Origin: Kappaphycus alvarezii
Taxonomy: Eukaryota; Rhodophyta; Florideophyceae; Gigartinales; Solieriaceae
Direction: 5' to 3'
Length of the DNA stretch: 64,000 nucleotides
NCBI GenBank assembly: GCA_002205965.3
Contig: NADL03000483.1
Coordinates: 930,001-994,000, forward strand
A program made the position numbers and the translations under genes. Shown here piece after piece: positions 20,755-32,129 of this stretch; position 1 is the first letter of the stretch, and each line of letters begins with the position of its first letter. Below the pieces are notes generated by a model, which saw only the letters and a program-made list of their open reading frames with translations, had not been told where the DNA came from and did not search any database.

Positions 20755-22500
20755 TCGTTTGTTTCTAGTTCCCTCGAGCATCAGGTGGGCATTGTTTTCG
20801 TCTGTCCCAGGTGGTCACAGTTGGAAGTATTAACTTCAGGAGGATCTGAGCAAGTTGTCCACGCTTTACGGTGACTTTACGAGGAGCATGGTGAATCGGC
20901 GGAGTATGCACTGATATCCGATGACCTTCAAAACGCTTAACTTGGTCAGCCGCAGTGCATTTTTGACGGAGGTCGAACAGAGATTCCCGGAGCTCTTCCC
21001 CTGGGTCCATTACACGTACGCGGTAAACCTTGGTCATCTATGGTGTGGGGATGATATGCTGCGGAGCGTGGTTGGCGTGCAGCACGGGGATCCGTTGGGT
21101 CCACTTAATTCTCCCTTGTGCGGCAAGAAGTGACGCTGCAAGAAGTGATGCGGGAACTCAAAATCTCCCTGGAAAATGTGGGCGACACCACGGGCGGGCC
21201 TTCCCTACTCCTACATCTGTGGTACTTGACGATGGGTATACATATACAGTACTGTAGTTGGCACCCATGAAGCCATTCGAACGGCACTATAGTTCCTCTC
21301 CTCCCGGAGGTGTGCAATTTGGGTTTAGACCTCCGCATCGACAAGTGTGCCGGCTGGTGGCCAACCATCCCGACCCTACCTGGTCAGCAGTCCATCCAAT
21401 ATGAGCTTCGGCAGAACTATGACGATGGGACAAAAGTGCTCCGCGCTCCCATCGGGTCGGACCAAATCATGGAGCGCGAGTTCACAACGCACGTCACTTC
21501 GTTACGGCCTCTCCTCAAATCCCTCTTAACCCTGCAGGATGCTCATGTAGCTCTCCACCTACTGCGGACCTGCCTTGGTGCATGTCGGATCAACTACCTC
21601 TTCCGTGTAGTTCTCCCTAATCCTACTCTCAAGGGAGCTGCGGAATTCGACACCGCTGTTGAAGACACGCCGCAGCGGATGGTGGGCGGGGTTCTTGACG
21701 CCGACACTTTTCGGGAATTACAACTTCCTATTGCGCCCTTTGGGCCTTGCAAGCCAACATTTGGCATCGGGCTCCGCTCCCCTGAGCTGACTGCAGCGGC
21801 TGCCTTCCTTTCCTCCGTGTCCCTCACATGTGCCCTGTGCTCTACCCTTTCTCCCTGTGCTCTACGCTTTCTCCCTGTGCTACCGAACACTGCTCTCCAA
21901 TCTTACACATCCGCAGTTCGGGCAGATGGTGAGTGGGAGACACAATTGGCACCCGAGAAGGTTGTCCAGTTCACGGCTATCGACTCAAGGCAGCGGTTTG
22001 GCAAGGGCAACTCGCTCGTCCAGTTGAGTAAAAGGCTTTTGACGCCATGCCAAAGGGGTATGAGAGGACCGTCGCATTCGGAGCCTCGTTGTCAGTGGAT
22101 GGTTGCAAGGACTGGCTTTCATGCCAACCGGCTCCAGGCCTGCGCACCTACATCTCGGACCGCAATTATAAGACGTGGTTGCAGTTCTATTTCAGGGCAC
22201 CACTGTTTCCTCCCGCTTCAAAATGCCACAAGGGGAGATGCACGGCACTCATGGATTAGTACGGTGACCACGCGCTGCGCTGTGCCTATGGCACGACTCG
22301 CAAACACGGTTGTTTGTCGCAGACCTCTCCAAACCCGCCCGGCTCCCTGTCCTCGAGCCCCTGACATCGGTGAGAGTGATTTCGTACAGCGCCAGATAGC
22401 AAGACTTCTATGAAAGACTTCTATGGAGCGTCGAAGCCATCCATAGCGTGACTGGCGTTGCGGACGATAGACAGGCTGATGCACAGAGATCCGTAAAAGT
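20755..22500 (+). pseudogene. Non-LTR-type reverse transcriptase relic
   Basis: Decayed RT of the family seen at 704-1451. In order: an N-terminal palm stretch read through stops near 20870-20940, then LVSRSAFLTEVEQRFPELFP and SVVGVQHGDPLGPL (RT block 4, normally GVQQGDPLGPLLF) at 20940-21100. Next come GLDLRIDKCAGWW near 21320 (the LN-KC-W motif), PIGSDQIMEREF, HLLRTCLGACRINYLFRVV and GIGLRSPELTAAAAFLSS near 21770. The Cys/His end (CHKGRCTALMD, then QYGDHALRCAYG in the next frame) is near 22230-22290. At least four frame changes. The FADD-type catalytic block is missing. No endonuclease, tail or target duplication was recognised. Confidence 0.75.
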
Positions 22501-22542
22501 AACTGCAGTATTACTTTTCTTGAGAAAACTGTGCAAATACCC

Positions 22543-22590
22543 ATGTCATCAATTAATTACAACAATGTAATTGTAATCAATTGATGACAT
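22543..22590. repeat. Near-perfect 20-base inverted repeat
   Basis: Arms at 22543-22562 (ATGTCATCAATTAATTACAA) and 22571-22590, one mismatch, loop of eight bases. It lies between the RT relic and the F-box gene and may mark an element end or a MITE-like remnant. Confidence 0.65.
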
Positions 22591-22770
22591 TGGCCTTGTC
22601 GAATAGACACTAGCCGGTCTTAAGTGGCAGCTTCAATCTCCCAACGGTCTTGAGGAATTCTCACGGATTCGGACATTGCGGTCAGTTGAGGATGCAAAGG
22701 AATGGACCACCTCACTGGCGCCATGGCACGGCCAGTGCGTCAAGTTCCCGTTCCAAGCAAGAATGATCCT

Positions 22771-24087
22771 AAGCTTGTTCAGGAAACCTGCCACCAGGGA
22801 ATCGCTGCAATATTCTTCGGCTGCCGGATGATGTATTACTTCGGATATTTTCGCGTCTGGAGCCTTCACCGACGCTTTGCAACCTCATGGAGGTATGCAC
22901 TAGGTTTGCGGAAGTGGCCGTGAATCCAGTGCTTTGGAGGCATGTAGCGGCTGTTGATGCCAGTACACGCAAAATGCGAAAGGAAGAGGAGGAGAGAAGA
23001 TACCTCTTTATAAACTATGACGAGGGAAGGGATGCGTTACCTCACCCAACGAAAAGAAAGAGACGCCGTCGAGTGGGAAAAGTAGGAGTTCCTCTAGCGA
23101 TTGACGTTATTACCAAACGTGCCGGTAAACACCTGCAAACGCTGGACTTGAGTGGTTGTTTTCCGAATTACCCGCACTACAACTATCAGGCGACAGATGA
23201 AGACCTGGTTATTATCACCAACCGATGCGCAGGATCACTGCGCGACTTCCGCACTAGCCGCTCGTTTTTCCTCGGTGCCGCTTCATTCGTCACGCTGGCA
23301 TCAAAATGTGCCCAGTTGCGCACCCTTCACATGACAGGATGCAAAAACCTGACTGACTCTCATTTGGGTGCCATTGTGCAAAAGTGCACTCTCCTTCAAG
23401 ACATATCCGTGAGCCAGTGCCCAATGTTCCGATCGGACGCACTGCATAGAAGGCTGGAGCCTATTCAGAACTCACTGAAGAGACTTGATATTTCCGTGAC
23501 GGCCATGCGAACTCTTTCTTTAGCGCTGCTTCTTGAGCGGTTCACGCTACTCGAGGAGCTTAAAGCTGACGGTTGCCATAACCTCGCGATAGTAGATCCG
23601 ATCGTCAGGCCATCAGTAGACTACACACCCGTGCTCACAACTCTGAACTTTGACAAAATCTCAAGTCTCTCTGGAAACTGGTTTGCATTCTTCTGTCGCC
23701 GTTGCCGTGAACTCAGGTCTTTTTCTGTCGGGATGCTAGTTTACTACGTCCATGCCCCAAACCTGGACTTCACGTTACCCCCTCTGCAGTATCTGAACTT
23801 AGCCGGCCATGCGGTCTCGGACAAGCAGTGGCAGATCATATTTGACAGGCTTGGACCAAGCCTCATACAGTGTGATGTGTCCAGGAACCGCATACTCACT
23901 GGGAGCTACGAGTAGTTGAAGGTCAGATCTTTGTCAGACTCGAGGATCTGAACATGGGCTCCACTGCTGCGGTCGATGGCACAGTTCAGACGCTTCTAGC
24001 AGTAGCCCCAAAACTCAAGTTCTTGGACTTGTCCGGTTGCATTAGGGTCAACAGAAAGCTGCGAAGAGATCCCCTCGCATTCAGATG
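22771..24087 (+). pseudogene. F-box/leucine-rich-repeat protein (FBXL type), frame-broken
   Basis: Probable substrate receptor of an SCF ubiquitin ligase. An F-box is readable from about 22818 as LPDDVLLRIFSRLEPSPTLC followed by VNPVLWRHV (22922). Cysteine-containing LRRs follow: HLQTLDLSGCFPNYP, AQLRTLHMTGCKNLTDSHLG (23305), QKCTLLQDISVSQCP (23380) and LEELKADGCHNLAIVDP (23550), then PPLQYLNLAGHAVSD. The long frame stops at 23915, but the LRR series resumes one frame over (APKLKFLDLSGCIRVNRKL near 24005) to a stop at 24087, so one base seems missing near 23900. No ATG lies upstream of the F-box in frame; the first is 22887, inside the domain, and a stop lies near 22770. It may need an upstream exon. 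The gene could be functional if the shift is an assembly error. Confidence 0.6.
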
Positions 24088-24424
24088 AAATGGTATATCG
24101 CGTTAAAAGGCCATGGCGAGCTTTCACCAACACAGAAATGCCATTCGGAGCGCAAATAAACCCGTTGAATTTTATGTAGGCGCTCATTTGTCCGTAGTTC
24201 TGAATTAGGGCCGGGCGGGGACATTACCGCCATCTATTTGGGTAAGAGAATTCGTTAGCTTGAAACACAGCCGTTATTTTGATGATGAGCCAGACCATTA
24301 GCGCTCTCGACAGTATCTCAACCCGTAAAGTACGAAGCTCGCACTAGAGATATGGAGTCTCTGGCGGTTTTCCAGTCGTTATTACGTGCATTAAGCAAGC
24401 GATCTCGAGGTAACAGAGATACCA

Positions 24425-25603
24425 TCAATTTTTCCTGCTCTCTCGGACAGCCATGGGACGCCCACCCACGTACACGCCATCCAGCTGAGCAATTGCCTTC
24501 TGAAGATCCTCAGCTGATCGCAAATCGGCAAACGCAAAGCCCTTAGACTTCATATTCGCATCTGTGACCAGAGACAAGCGGATAAAGTCAACAGCTCCTC
24601 GGACAACTTTTTCCAGCTCCTCCTTCTGAAGTGTGAACGGCAAGTTTCCAATGAAGATAGTGTGAGTAGATTGACCGGGACGGTCACTGCGACCCCTCCC
24701 ACCCTCTCTAAAATCTCTGCGGTCGGTGCGTTCCCTCCTCTCACCATCCCTCCTCCTGTTCCTCCTCTCGGATCGAAGTCGAGACTGTTCTTCCATCAAA
24801 GCATCCTTCTTCTCCACAGGATACGGTTTCATTTCTTCATTTTCAGTGTCCAATACAGACAGCTTGTCCAATCTCTGAAACCATTCATTTCCACATACAG
24901 AGCAAGCAACTTTCCTTCCCCGTTGACCTATATCGTCAGGATTTATCTCAAAGGAAGCCTTACAGGCACCGCAAGTGGTGTAATAAGTAGCGTTGGGATC
25001 CGGAACAAAGTCGTCTTGCGTTGGTCCCCGTTCACCACGGCCATACGGGCGAAACCTGTCCTGGCGCTCCAAGCCTTCCTGACGTGTAGATTGAGAATAT
25101 CTGTCACGAGGAGGCCTATATCCATCGGTTCCATTTTTGGAAGGTTGAGGGCGAGCGGGGCGGTTCGGACGGGATGGGGCATACGCGACGGGAGTGTCGG
25201 GAGCGTTGATAGGGTCGGGACGACGAGGCGGTTGAATAGGGGCGGGAGGTCCGTTGAGAGGGGGTGCCTCATCTGTGGTGGCGGAAAAGCGGACACGAGG
25301 GGGGAGCGGAGGAGTTGACGACGGGGACAAAGTTGGGCGGGGAAGAGACGACGAGTGCGGAAGGGAGGGATGGGACCTGTGATGAAGGCCTCCATAGTAG
25401 GACGTTGGGGTGAGGAAGGGGGAATGATGGGATGGAGTTTGGTCGTGAAGCGGTGTGTTTGCATTAGCGTAGGTAGGACTTGAGCAGTGAGAATGAGTGT
25501 TGGGGGCGAAGAGGTGTAACGCGAAATTGAGACACTCCCGTTGGGTGCGCAGCGGCGGCTTTTCATGTGGCCGTGAGGTTTTGAGTGATCTCGTCGCAGT
25601 CAT
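24425..25603 (-). CDS. Zinc-ribbon (MJ0042-like) and RRM RNA-binding protein
   Basis: Intact 392-codon frame. Residues 1-200 are disordered, rich in Ser, Thr, Pro and His with few acidic residues, resembling an organelle transit region followed by a linker. About residue 208 starts a zinc ribbon of the bacterial MJ0042 kind: TTCGACKASFEINPDDIGQR, then VACSVCGNEWFQ, two CxxC pairs. A charged Arg/Glu/Asp region follows. The C-terminal RRM (about 310-392) has RNP2 IFIGNL and RNP1 KGFAFADL. Likely role: plastid RNA binding, in processing or translation; this is inference from the transit-like N-terminus and the bacterial-type ribbon. Divergent from tadA, and its start abuts a GTAC-rich repeat cluster that may be its promoter. 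A shadow frame on + covers much of it. Confidence 0.8.
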   Translation of the reverse strand: MTATRSLKTSRPHEKPPLRTQRECLNFALHLFAPNTHSHCSSPTYANANTPLHDQTPSHHSPFLTPTSYYGGLHHRSHPSLPHSSSLPRPTLSPSSTPPLPPRVRFSATTDEAPPLNGPPAPIQPPRRPDPINAPDTPVAYAPSRPNRPARPQPSKNGTDGYRPPRDRYSQSTRQEGLERQDRFRPYGRGERGPTQDDFVPDPNATYYTTCGACKASFEINPDDIGQRGRKVACSVCGNEWFQRLDKLSVLDTENEEMKPYPVEKKDALMEEQSRLRSERRNRRRDGERRERTDRRDFREGGRGRSDRPGQSTHTIFIGNLPFTLQKEELEKVVRGAVDFIRLSLVTDANMKSKGFAFADLRSAEDLQKAIAQLDGVYVGGRPMAVRESRKN

Positions 25604-25604
25604 A

Positions 25605-25925
25605 TACAGTACAGTACTGTACAGTGCTGTACCTGCTCATATGATCTGGTGCGGTCTTTCTGCTGCCCTCAAGTACAGTATACTGTACTGCACCGTACTG
25701 CACTGTACAACAGTGTAGTACTGTTCTATTTTTCTCGTTCATTTCAGCAGCTACAATAAATTGGAATACATTTACTTCTTACACAACCGACCATATCTTT
25801 CAAGAATTAAATCACCCGACATTCGCCCCTTCTTAAATTACAGTACAGTATCAGAATGTCACTTACAGCAAGGTCAAATGTTGTACAGTTGTACACGAGG
25901 ACACTGCACTGCACTGATTTCATCA
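25605..25925. repeat. GTAC-rich palindromic repeat cluster
   Basis: Many overlapping units such as TACAGTACAGTACTGTACAG (25603-25622) and GTACAGTATACTGTACTGCA (25674), thinning out toward 25925. It fills the divergent promoter region between the RRM gene and tadA. The same units recur at 29.3, 40.0, 42.5, 44.6, 58.4 and 61.5 kb. Confidence 0.7.
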
Positions 25926-26319
25926 GCCCTGGGCATGACGAAGCATTTGATGGTTCAAAATCTGAACCATAAAAATTTAATTTTGAACTTCCTGTAGATG
26001 GCAAACCCGCAGATGGCACACGCTCTCGTCTTATTGACAACCATGTCTGGAACCGCTCTGCGACCCTCAAATAGTTACGGTAATGTAGGCAAAGTTCGGC
26101 AGCCGCCCAGTCCTCACGGGGTGGGTAATCATTCCGGCAAAAATGTCAGTGGCTGCAGATGAGAGTGTGCAAATCTTTTGGCATTTTTGTTCACGAAGCG
26201 CAACTTGACATCACAGAAATTCCTATGTTCAAACAGAAACTTTCAACTTCATAGGCAGCCTTCGATTGTGCAAAGTAGGCAAAGCTACCTCACCCACCCT
26301 TCTCCACCCCACTCCACCA

Positions 26320-26896
26320 TGCGACTCGCGTTCACATTTCCCTTCCGCTATCCCCACCCCGTCTCATCCCCAAACCCTCCCTCCGTTGTCCCTACACAAC
26401 CTGCAGCTCCTGCCCTCCGCCCAAAACCCCCGATGAATCCTTCATGCGTCTCGCCCTTTCCCAGGCCCGAAAAGCCTACGCCCTTAATGAAGTCCCAATC
26501 GGCGCCGTCCTAGTCTCTCCATCTGGACATCTCATATCCTCGGCCCACAATCTCGTCGAGTCCACCCACGATGTTACGGCCCATGCCGAGCTACTCTGTA
26601 TTCGACACGCAATGAAAACCCTTCAGAATTGGCGCCTGATCGGCACAACCCTGTATTCTACCCTCGAGCCATGTCCGATGTGTCTCAGCGCGCTTGCGTT
26701 GGCAAGAGTCCACCGCATAGTTTACGCCGCAAAGGACCTCAGGTTAGGTGCATGTGGTACATGGATTCATTTGCATGACATGGACCATCCATTTCACAAC
26801 ATTGAGCTTGTCACCGGTGGCGTTCTGGAGAACGAATCAGCCGCCCTCCTGCGCCAGTTTTTTCAAACAACGCCGGCAAGCTGCGAGAAATTCTAG
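26320..26896 (+). CDS. tadA: tRNA-specific adenosine deaminase, TadA type, probably plastid
   Basis: Converts adenosine 34 to inosine in the anticodon of tRNA-Arg(ACG), needed for reading CGN codons in bacteria and plastids. The catalytic domain from 26429 reads DESFMRLALSQARKAYALNE, VPIGAVLVS, the zinc and proton-transfer motif TAHAELLC (His, Glu) and PCPMCLSAL (zinc Cys pair). Length matches the family's single-domain core. The catalytic frame has no ATG before 26444, which cuts into the first helix. An ATG at 26320 opens a 36-codon Ser/Pro/Arg leader in another frame that looks like a transit peptide, and restoring one base in the CCCCC run near 26425 would join them. So either an assembly error, a tiny intron or a recent lesion. 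Convergent with the UBX gene, 140 bases apart. Confidence 0.85.
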
Positions 26897-27036
26897 GTCC
26901 GCCAACCCTAACTCATAATTCGCCCTGCTCCAATCGACCACCAACTTGCCTTTTTGCTACTGGTCAACTTTACATGTGTTTTACAATACTCGTAAACAAA
27001 CCAACCCCCAACATTCAACCAAAGCCGTTGTCCACT

Positions 27037-28614
27037 TCACTCCACGTGGACCACAAACATCGCTCGTTTCCCAACACCCAACGTCCCAAGCTCTACATCC
27101 CAACTGCCCGCATCCATCCTGCCACCAGGCACTCGAAGCACACTGCCCGGTGCCTTCTCAAAAATTCCAACACATCCTACAGATACAATTGCAAAGTCTC
27201 CCACCTTCTCCAGTTTATCCAAATTGTTAAACCTTCGCGAAACACGGACCCCACCCGGCAAGCGTAGCGCGATCGTCATGACGCCTTTCTCGTTTTCACT
27301 GGCTCCTCACCCAATCGTTTCTGTGCATCTTTTTGCTGTTGACGCTCTAACGCAATCCTCGATGCTTCTTCCCTCTCCTCTTGTGCGCGTCGTCTATCCT
27401 CCTCCAGAGAAGCAGCCAATTCTGCATCCTGCTCGCTGCGAAGACGGCGACTCTCGATCAGAGCAGGGTCTGTTGAGGAGCGAAAACATGATTCCATACG
27501 GTCGATATACGATAGCGATACAGATTCAATAGAGGAAGGCGTCGGATCTCTTCCACGTGAGGGTATCGCTATCGGTCGACTCGCTCCCTCCCGACCCTCT
27601 TCTTCATTCCTCGAAATATCCATTCCTTCTGCTTCTCCTTGACTTTCGTTGAGCTGCTCTGACCCAGCACGCACACTGATTTCATCATCCTGCGTACTAA
27701 CACCAGCAGATGAATCGTCATCTTGAGTCAAACTATCTGTGCTGTAAAGGTCGTCTTGCTCATCTGAACTTCCTTGAAAATTGTCCTCCACAGAAGCATC
27801 TTCTTCTCGGCCTTTTGGACTTCAGCCAGAGAGGCCGCGATGGCGGCTGCAACAGCCGCATCCTCATCATCCATGATGGACGTAGGCGGGAGGCTGGCAG
27901 GTGTCGGCGACTCTGAGACGCGGCGAGTGCGCACCGCCCATGTCTTGTCTCGGAAATGAGCTGGGCCGAGGGAGTCTTCGTCTAAACTATGAGCCTTTAA
28001 GAATTCATCAAGCTCATCAAGAACGTTAGACCAAAAATCATCATGGACCTTTGTTGGGGCGATCATATTTTGACCGTCTACGTTTCCCCAAACGCGAGAC
28101 GTTCTCCAGAACGAGGGTCTAGCAATGCAATATGAGGATGACCATCGGTGGGAAAGAAGGCCTGGTAGCGGTCGGCATCTGTAGAAGTGACGGTTCGCCT
28201 CCAAAGGGTAACATTGTTGGTGATGTGTTTCGGGGCGAAGAGTTTGCTAGGTTGGTGAAAGGCAGTCGGGCCCCAGGCTGGACGAGTGGGGAGCGAGGCG
28301 GGGGCTGGTGAGGGTGCGGAGGTAGGAGGGGATGGAGAGGATGGGACGGAGAATGAGACTGCACGAGGAAGTATAAGGACCAGAGCCCATTTCTTCTGAC
28401 GGGCGGAAGAACGGAGGAAAGATTCTAGAGTACCACTATAGCTGGGTAAAACATTGTTGTCGGAAGACTCGTCGGGGGCAAGTGGAGGGGGGGGCAAAAG
28501 AGCTAGAGGGGGAGGAGGGGGTGGGGCAGTGGGTATAGAGGGTTGGGGAGAGGAAGGTGGAGATTGGGAAGGTTCAGACCGCGAAGAAGCCATATTCACG
28601 TCTTGGTGGTCCAT
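27037..28614 (-). CDS. UAS-UIM-UBX protein (FAF1/UBXD7/UBXD8-like), three frame breaks
   Basis: Adaptor that links the AAA ATPase Cdc48/p97 to ubiquitinated clients. Start taken at MDHQDVNMASS (28614). A Pro/Ser-rich leader is followed by a thioredoxin-like UAS domain: SGTLESFLRSSARQKKWALV, FPTDGHPHIALLDPRSGERL, then one frame over GQNMIAPTKVHDDFWSNVLD. A ubiquitin-interacting-like helix (DDEDAAVAAAIAASLAEVQK) and an acidic linker follow. A coiled-coil (ELAASLEEDRRRAQEEREEA) leads to the UBX domain, TIALRLPGGVRVSRRF to GTLGVGKRAMFVVHVE, ending at 27037. Frame breaks near 28085, 27800 and 27300 are each cured by one added base, while domain order and spacing are perfect. This argues for sequence errors rather than a dead gene. 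Confidence 0.8.
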
Positions 28615-28659
28615 GTCGGATGGCGGATAGATGTGCGTCAAAACCAGTTGTAACAAAAC

Positions 28660-29980
28660 GGTGAAGGGGTGGGGGAGAAGGTGTCGACTGTTGAGCTATG
28701 AGAACTCCAGACAGACAGTGAGTCTCTTAAAGGTGCCCTGGTGCCGCTCTCCACAGAAGTCGAAAACAGAGAGCACTGTGTAGATGTCTTTTAGGTAGCA
28801 AAGGGTGGCTACGATGACAGTTACTCAGCGCGCGAGGACAAGTATCATATATGGGTGGGTAGGGCAGGAAGTACATATTCAACGAAATACAAATAGAATG
28901 GGCAAAGGCGCTCGCGCAAGTTGTGTGCTGCGCCCCCCAATCTCGTCGCACAGATGCATATCAAGGCACAGCCACCAACGCCTTCCTCGACGCCATTATC
29001 TGGCAGGCTGCAACTTGATTGGGTGCACACGAATGCACCATGGCCCGAAAAATAAGCCACATTTTTGGATCCAGTTATGATTTTTCTTTCCTGTCCGTAT
29101 AGAGCAAATAAGGAGCTTTGTTCAGTACAAAAATGTCGCCCAGAAGTGGACGGGAACTGCCTGTACGAATGAAGGCCCAGTAAAGGGTGGTTCCATTTAC
29201 TTGAATCCTTCGTTGCTCGAGATGCCTTCTGCTTGCCAACGCACTGAGAACACAACAGCGCAGCACTGCCCCTCGCTTCACTTTTTCATCATACATTGTT
29301 CTGCTGTACACGTATTTGCCATTGTACAATACCGCACAATACAGACTGTATTATACAGTGAGAAGCTTGACTCAATCAGTGCAATGTGTACAGTGCGCAG
29401 TACAGTACCAACACAGTGTACTGTACCTGGATACGCGTTACAGTAACCGTAGGATACTTATACCGACTAATACCGTATCCTACAGTACAGTCCTGTATGT
29501 ACAGTACCAACCAGTAGTACTGTACTGTACAGTGTGCGAAAAATAAACTTGTGTGCTTAATCCATATGACTTCCCTTTATAATACAGCAAAATTTATTTG
29601 AAAAACATAGGTCTCATCTAGACTACCAAAAGCAGTCAAAATCATTACGTAAAAAAGATTCAAAATATAGAGTTCCCCAGGCAAACCACTGTAACAAGAA
29701 ATCGCCACCCTTAAGTAACGAAATTTCAAACAACACAACACACAAAAATTCATTTTACTCTGAATGTTATGCAGTGTCACCTATCAGTGATGACTTATCT
29801 CGCCTAACGCATTCGCGCAGTGTATACTCGAAATGACAGAGGAGCGCGAACCAGGCCAATTCCCTCATCTGATTTCGGAAGCGCGTCTTCGCTGCATTCG
29901 CGGCGTGGAAATCACCGACCACATCCTCCGTGCATGAAAATAACCCAAAAATCTCCCCCCTTCACTGTACTCCGAACTCA
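28660..29980. other. Intergenic stretch without recognised genes
   Basis: Upstream of the UBX gene. Several short frames on both strands, none with recognisable motifs. It contains the GTAC-rich cluster at 29320-29535. Confidence 0.5.
29320..29535. repeat. GTAC-rich palindromic repeat cluster
   Basis: Repeated TACAGTAC/GTACTGTAC units, for example GTACAGTACCAACACAG near 29398 and GTACTGTACTGTACAGTG near 29517. Short + frames across it are translations of the repeat. Confidence 0.7.
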
Positions 29981-30880
29981 GTACTTTGTGGACTCATCCT
30001 TCTTGTCAATAACTGCTAACACACGCTCGCGGAGACTATGGTAAAACTTAGAGATATATTTGTTATCGATAGTTGCCCATGCGTTTTCAATCCCTAACTT
30101 CAATTCCGCAAAAGCCTCGCAGCGCTTTCCACGGGGATATACGCAACGAGACGGCAAGCCCCAGATTTTCTGAATGATATTCAGGTCGTTGGGGTTAGCT
30201 GGTTACGGTAGAATCCTAGGGCCTCGCTGAGATAAAGAATGCGCCTTTCTCGCGAGTGATGATTACTGGCACCATCCTGCTGAACCATGTCGTAGTTTCG
30301 CCAAAAGTCCCGACGGTCCACTGTAGTTAACCAGCATATGGAGTCTCACTGTACTTTTAAGATTCATTTTTTCCAGAGATAAAGACCATGGGCGACTCTT
30401 TATTAAAACTAATAGTTTCCCGGATCATAACAGAGCCACCTCCATTTTTTCGCATCTGAAAGCCACGTCACTCCCCTTTCAAATCATCTCAATACATTGC
30501 TAATCCATCAAGCCCGTCGAGGTTCAAGTTTTTCGTCCGAAAATCCGACATGGGTCCAGAAACCGCCTTCTTTCGAATTGAAACATCTATCACACCTGAG
30601 TCTCCTTTTCGTGATCTTCACTCATTGATGGTATTCTATTTACCCTCCTACAGCTGAAATACAGCGAATTTGAGTGTAGCTGCTGAAAACACCGAACTAT
30701 AATCGGTAAATTTGAGCAACCTCTATATTTTCGAAGGATTGGAAGTACCTCTCGAACCCATGCGAAATATTTTCGACGATCATATTTCGAAACTTTTTTC
30801 GGGTTCTTGTGGTTTTCTGTCTTATCCCGGTGGGATTTTTCATGACGAAGTTCTGGATAGTCCCCAGGTTGAATACATGT
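29981..30880 (-). pseudogene. Tc1/mariner-type transposase relic
   Basis: Nearly full-length DDE transposase, hidden because of stops. In order on -: a helix-turn-helix-like basic part (NPKKVSKYDRRKYF near 30810), then FWTHVGFSDEK with the first Asp near 30540. Next are NLNLDGLDG, KNGGGSVMIRETIS (30440), DRRDFWRNYDMVQQDGASNH with the second Asp (30290), and PANPNDLNIIQKIWGLPSR near 30190, ending KKDESTKY at 29981. The second Asp and the third site are 34 residues apart if the frame change is bridged, which is the DD34E class. The third catalytic Glu is replaced by Gln. One 2-base deletion in an A-run after FSDEK, another shift near 30205, and several stops confirm decay. A related copy is at 61.8 kb. 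Confidence 0.75.
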
Positions 30881-32129
30881 AGTACTTTTAAAAAGCAGTC
30901 TAATGATGAAAACAGATATTTGAGTTTGGTAAGACAGTTCAGTAGTAAAACGCGATGGGAAATTAACCACACGTATAATAGTAGTAGATCAAAGTGAACA
31001 AGTTTCAGCAGAATAACTGCGCAACTGTACGGTCCATTCGACAGCGTCGTCATTAAACTCCAAAACATGCATGTCAGAGTCGACGGGATAAGCATGGTGC
31101 GTGCTCGAGATACTTTACCCCATCTCAATGTAATAACATACAGAAATCCTGATATCGGCAACCAACTTTGTTTTTTCATGAAAAAATGGAGCACAGAGCA
31201 ACTTAAAGGTTATATGAGCAAAGCTAATCTTATGAATTCAAACCTTAACGTTTTTTCTGAAACTATATCACTTTACCAAAGCAAATTATATGTAAGATAT
31301 TGTTTATGCGTTCTTGGTCCACAAGTCCAAACTCTACTGTGAGAGGCTATTATAGAACTAATCCTATCTTATCGTTCGGTGTGCTCTGCAGAAGGCTAGC
31401 AACAGCATCTATTTGGTGAGATCTTGAGAAAGAGTTTCGAATGATGACAGCGGAGTTAAACGAGTAATTCTATGTGGCTTTGGGGGTTATGCTTAATAGT
31501 TTCAGCAAAGTAATGGTTTATTACAACGACTATTTGTAAGAATACAACGACTTTTCTGGGGAGCAGCAACAAAAATATATGCCAACCGCATCGTAAATGC
31601 TTGTGCTTCTCTTGTTATTTGTATTGCATCTATGGAGATAATAGTTCTCCATATGGCATGACAAAAGAGAAGACGACAGCACACAATATTCATTGGTCAC
31701 AAGTGAGCAAACTCTGTAAAGTTTAAGGAAATAAATCTTCCAGATGGAATTGTCTTCAAACGTTTGGTCTTTTGGAGGCAAGACATCTTTACATGACGCT
31801 TTTACGAGATTTATTTTTGTGAAAGATTTGCAAAGGACTTCGCTCATACATGGGTGACAGTGATGTATACGTATATGGACCCTGCTTATGTGTTACGTGC
31901 GTATGTACAGGTTGAATTTAAAGGTGCTGCATTAACGCCTGCACCAAACAATTACAACAAGGATATTTTTGCAGTTTTAATCGTAGTTGAATAGGCCTCT
32001 GAAGACATCAAGAAGTATTTGACTCCCCAAAGAAGCTTGTATTTGCGGTAAAACCGGGACTTTTTTGGTTCATTGTCCTAAAAAAAATTATACAAAACGT
32101 GAACCTGTCTATATAGTAGCGAAAGAAAG

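Noticed and set aside
24662..25566. Long open frames overlapping the RRM gene on both strands (218 and 207 codons)
   Set aside because: Low-complexity shadows of the real gene; the RRM and zinc-ribbon motifs exist only in the 25603-24425 frame.
28845..29255. A 136-codon frame on -
   Set aside because: No motif, Cys-rich random look, overlapping other frames; no support as a gene.
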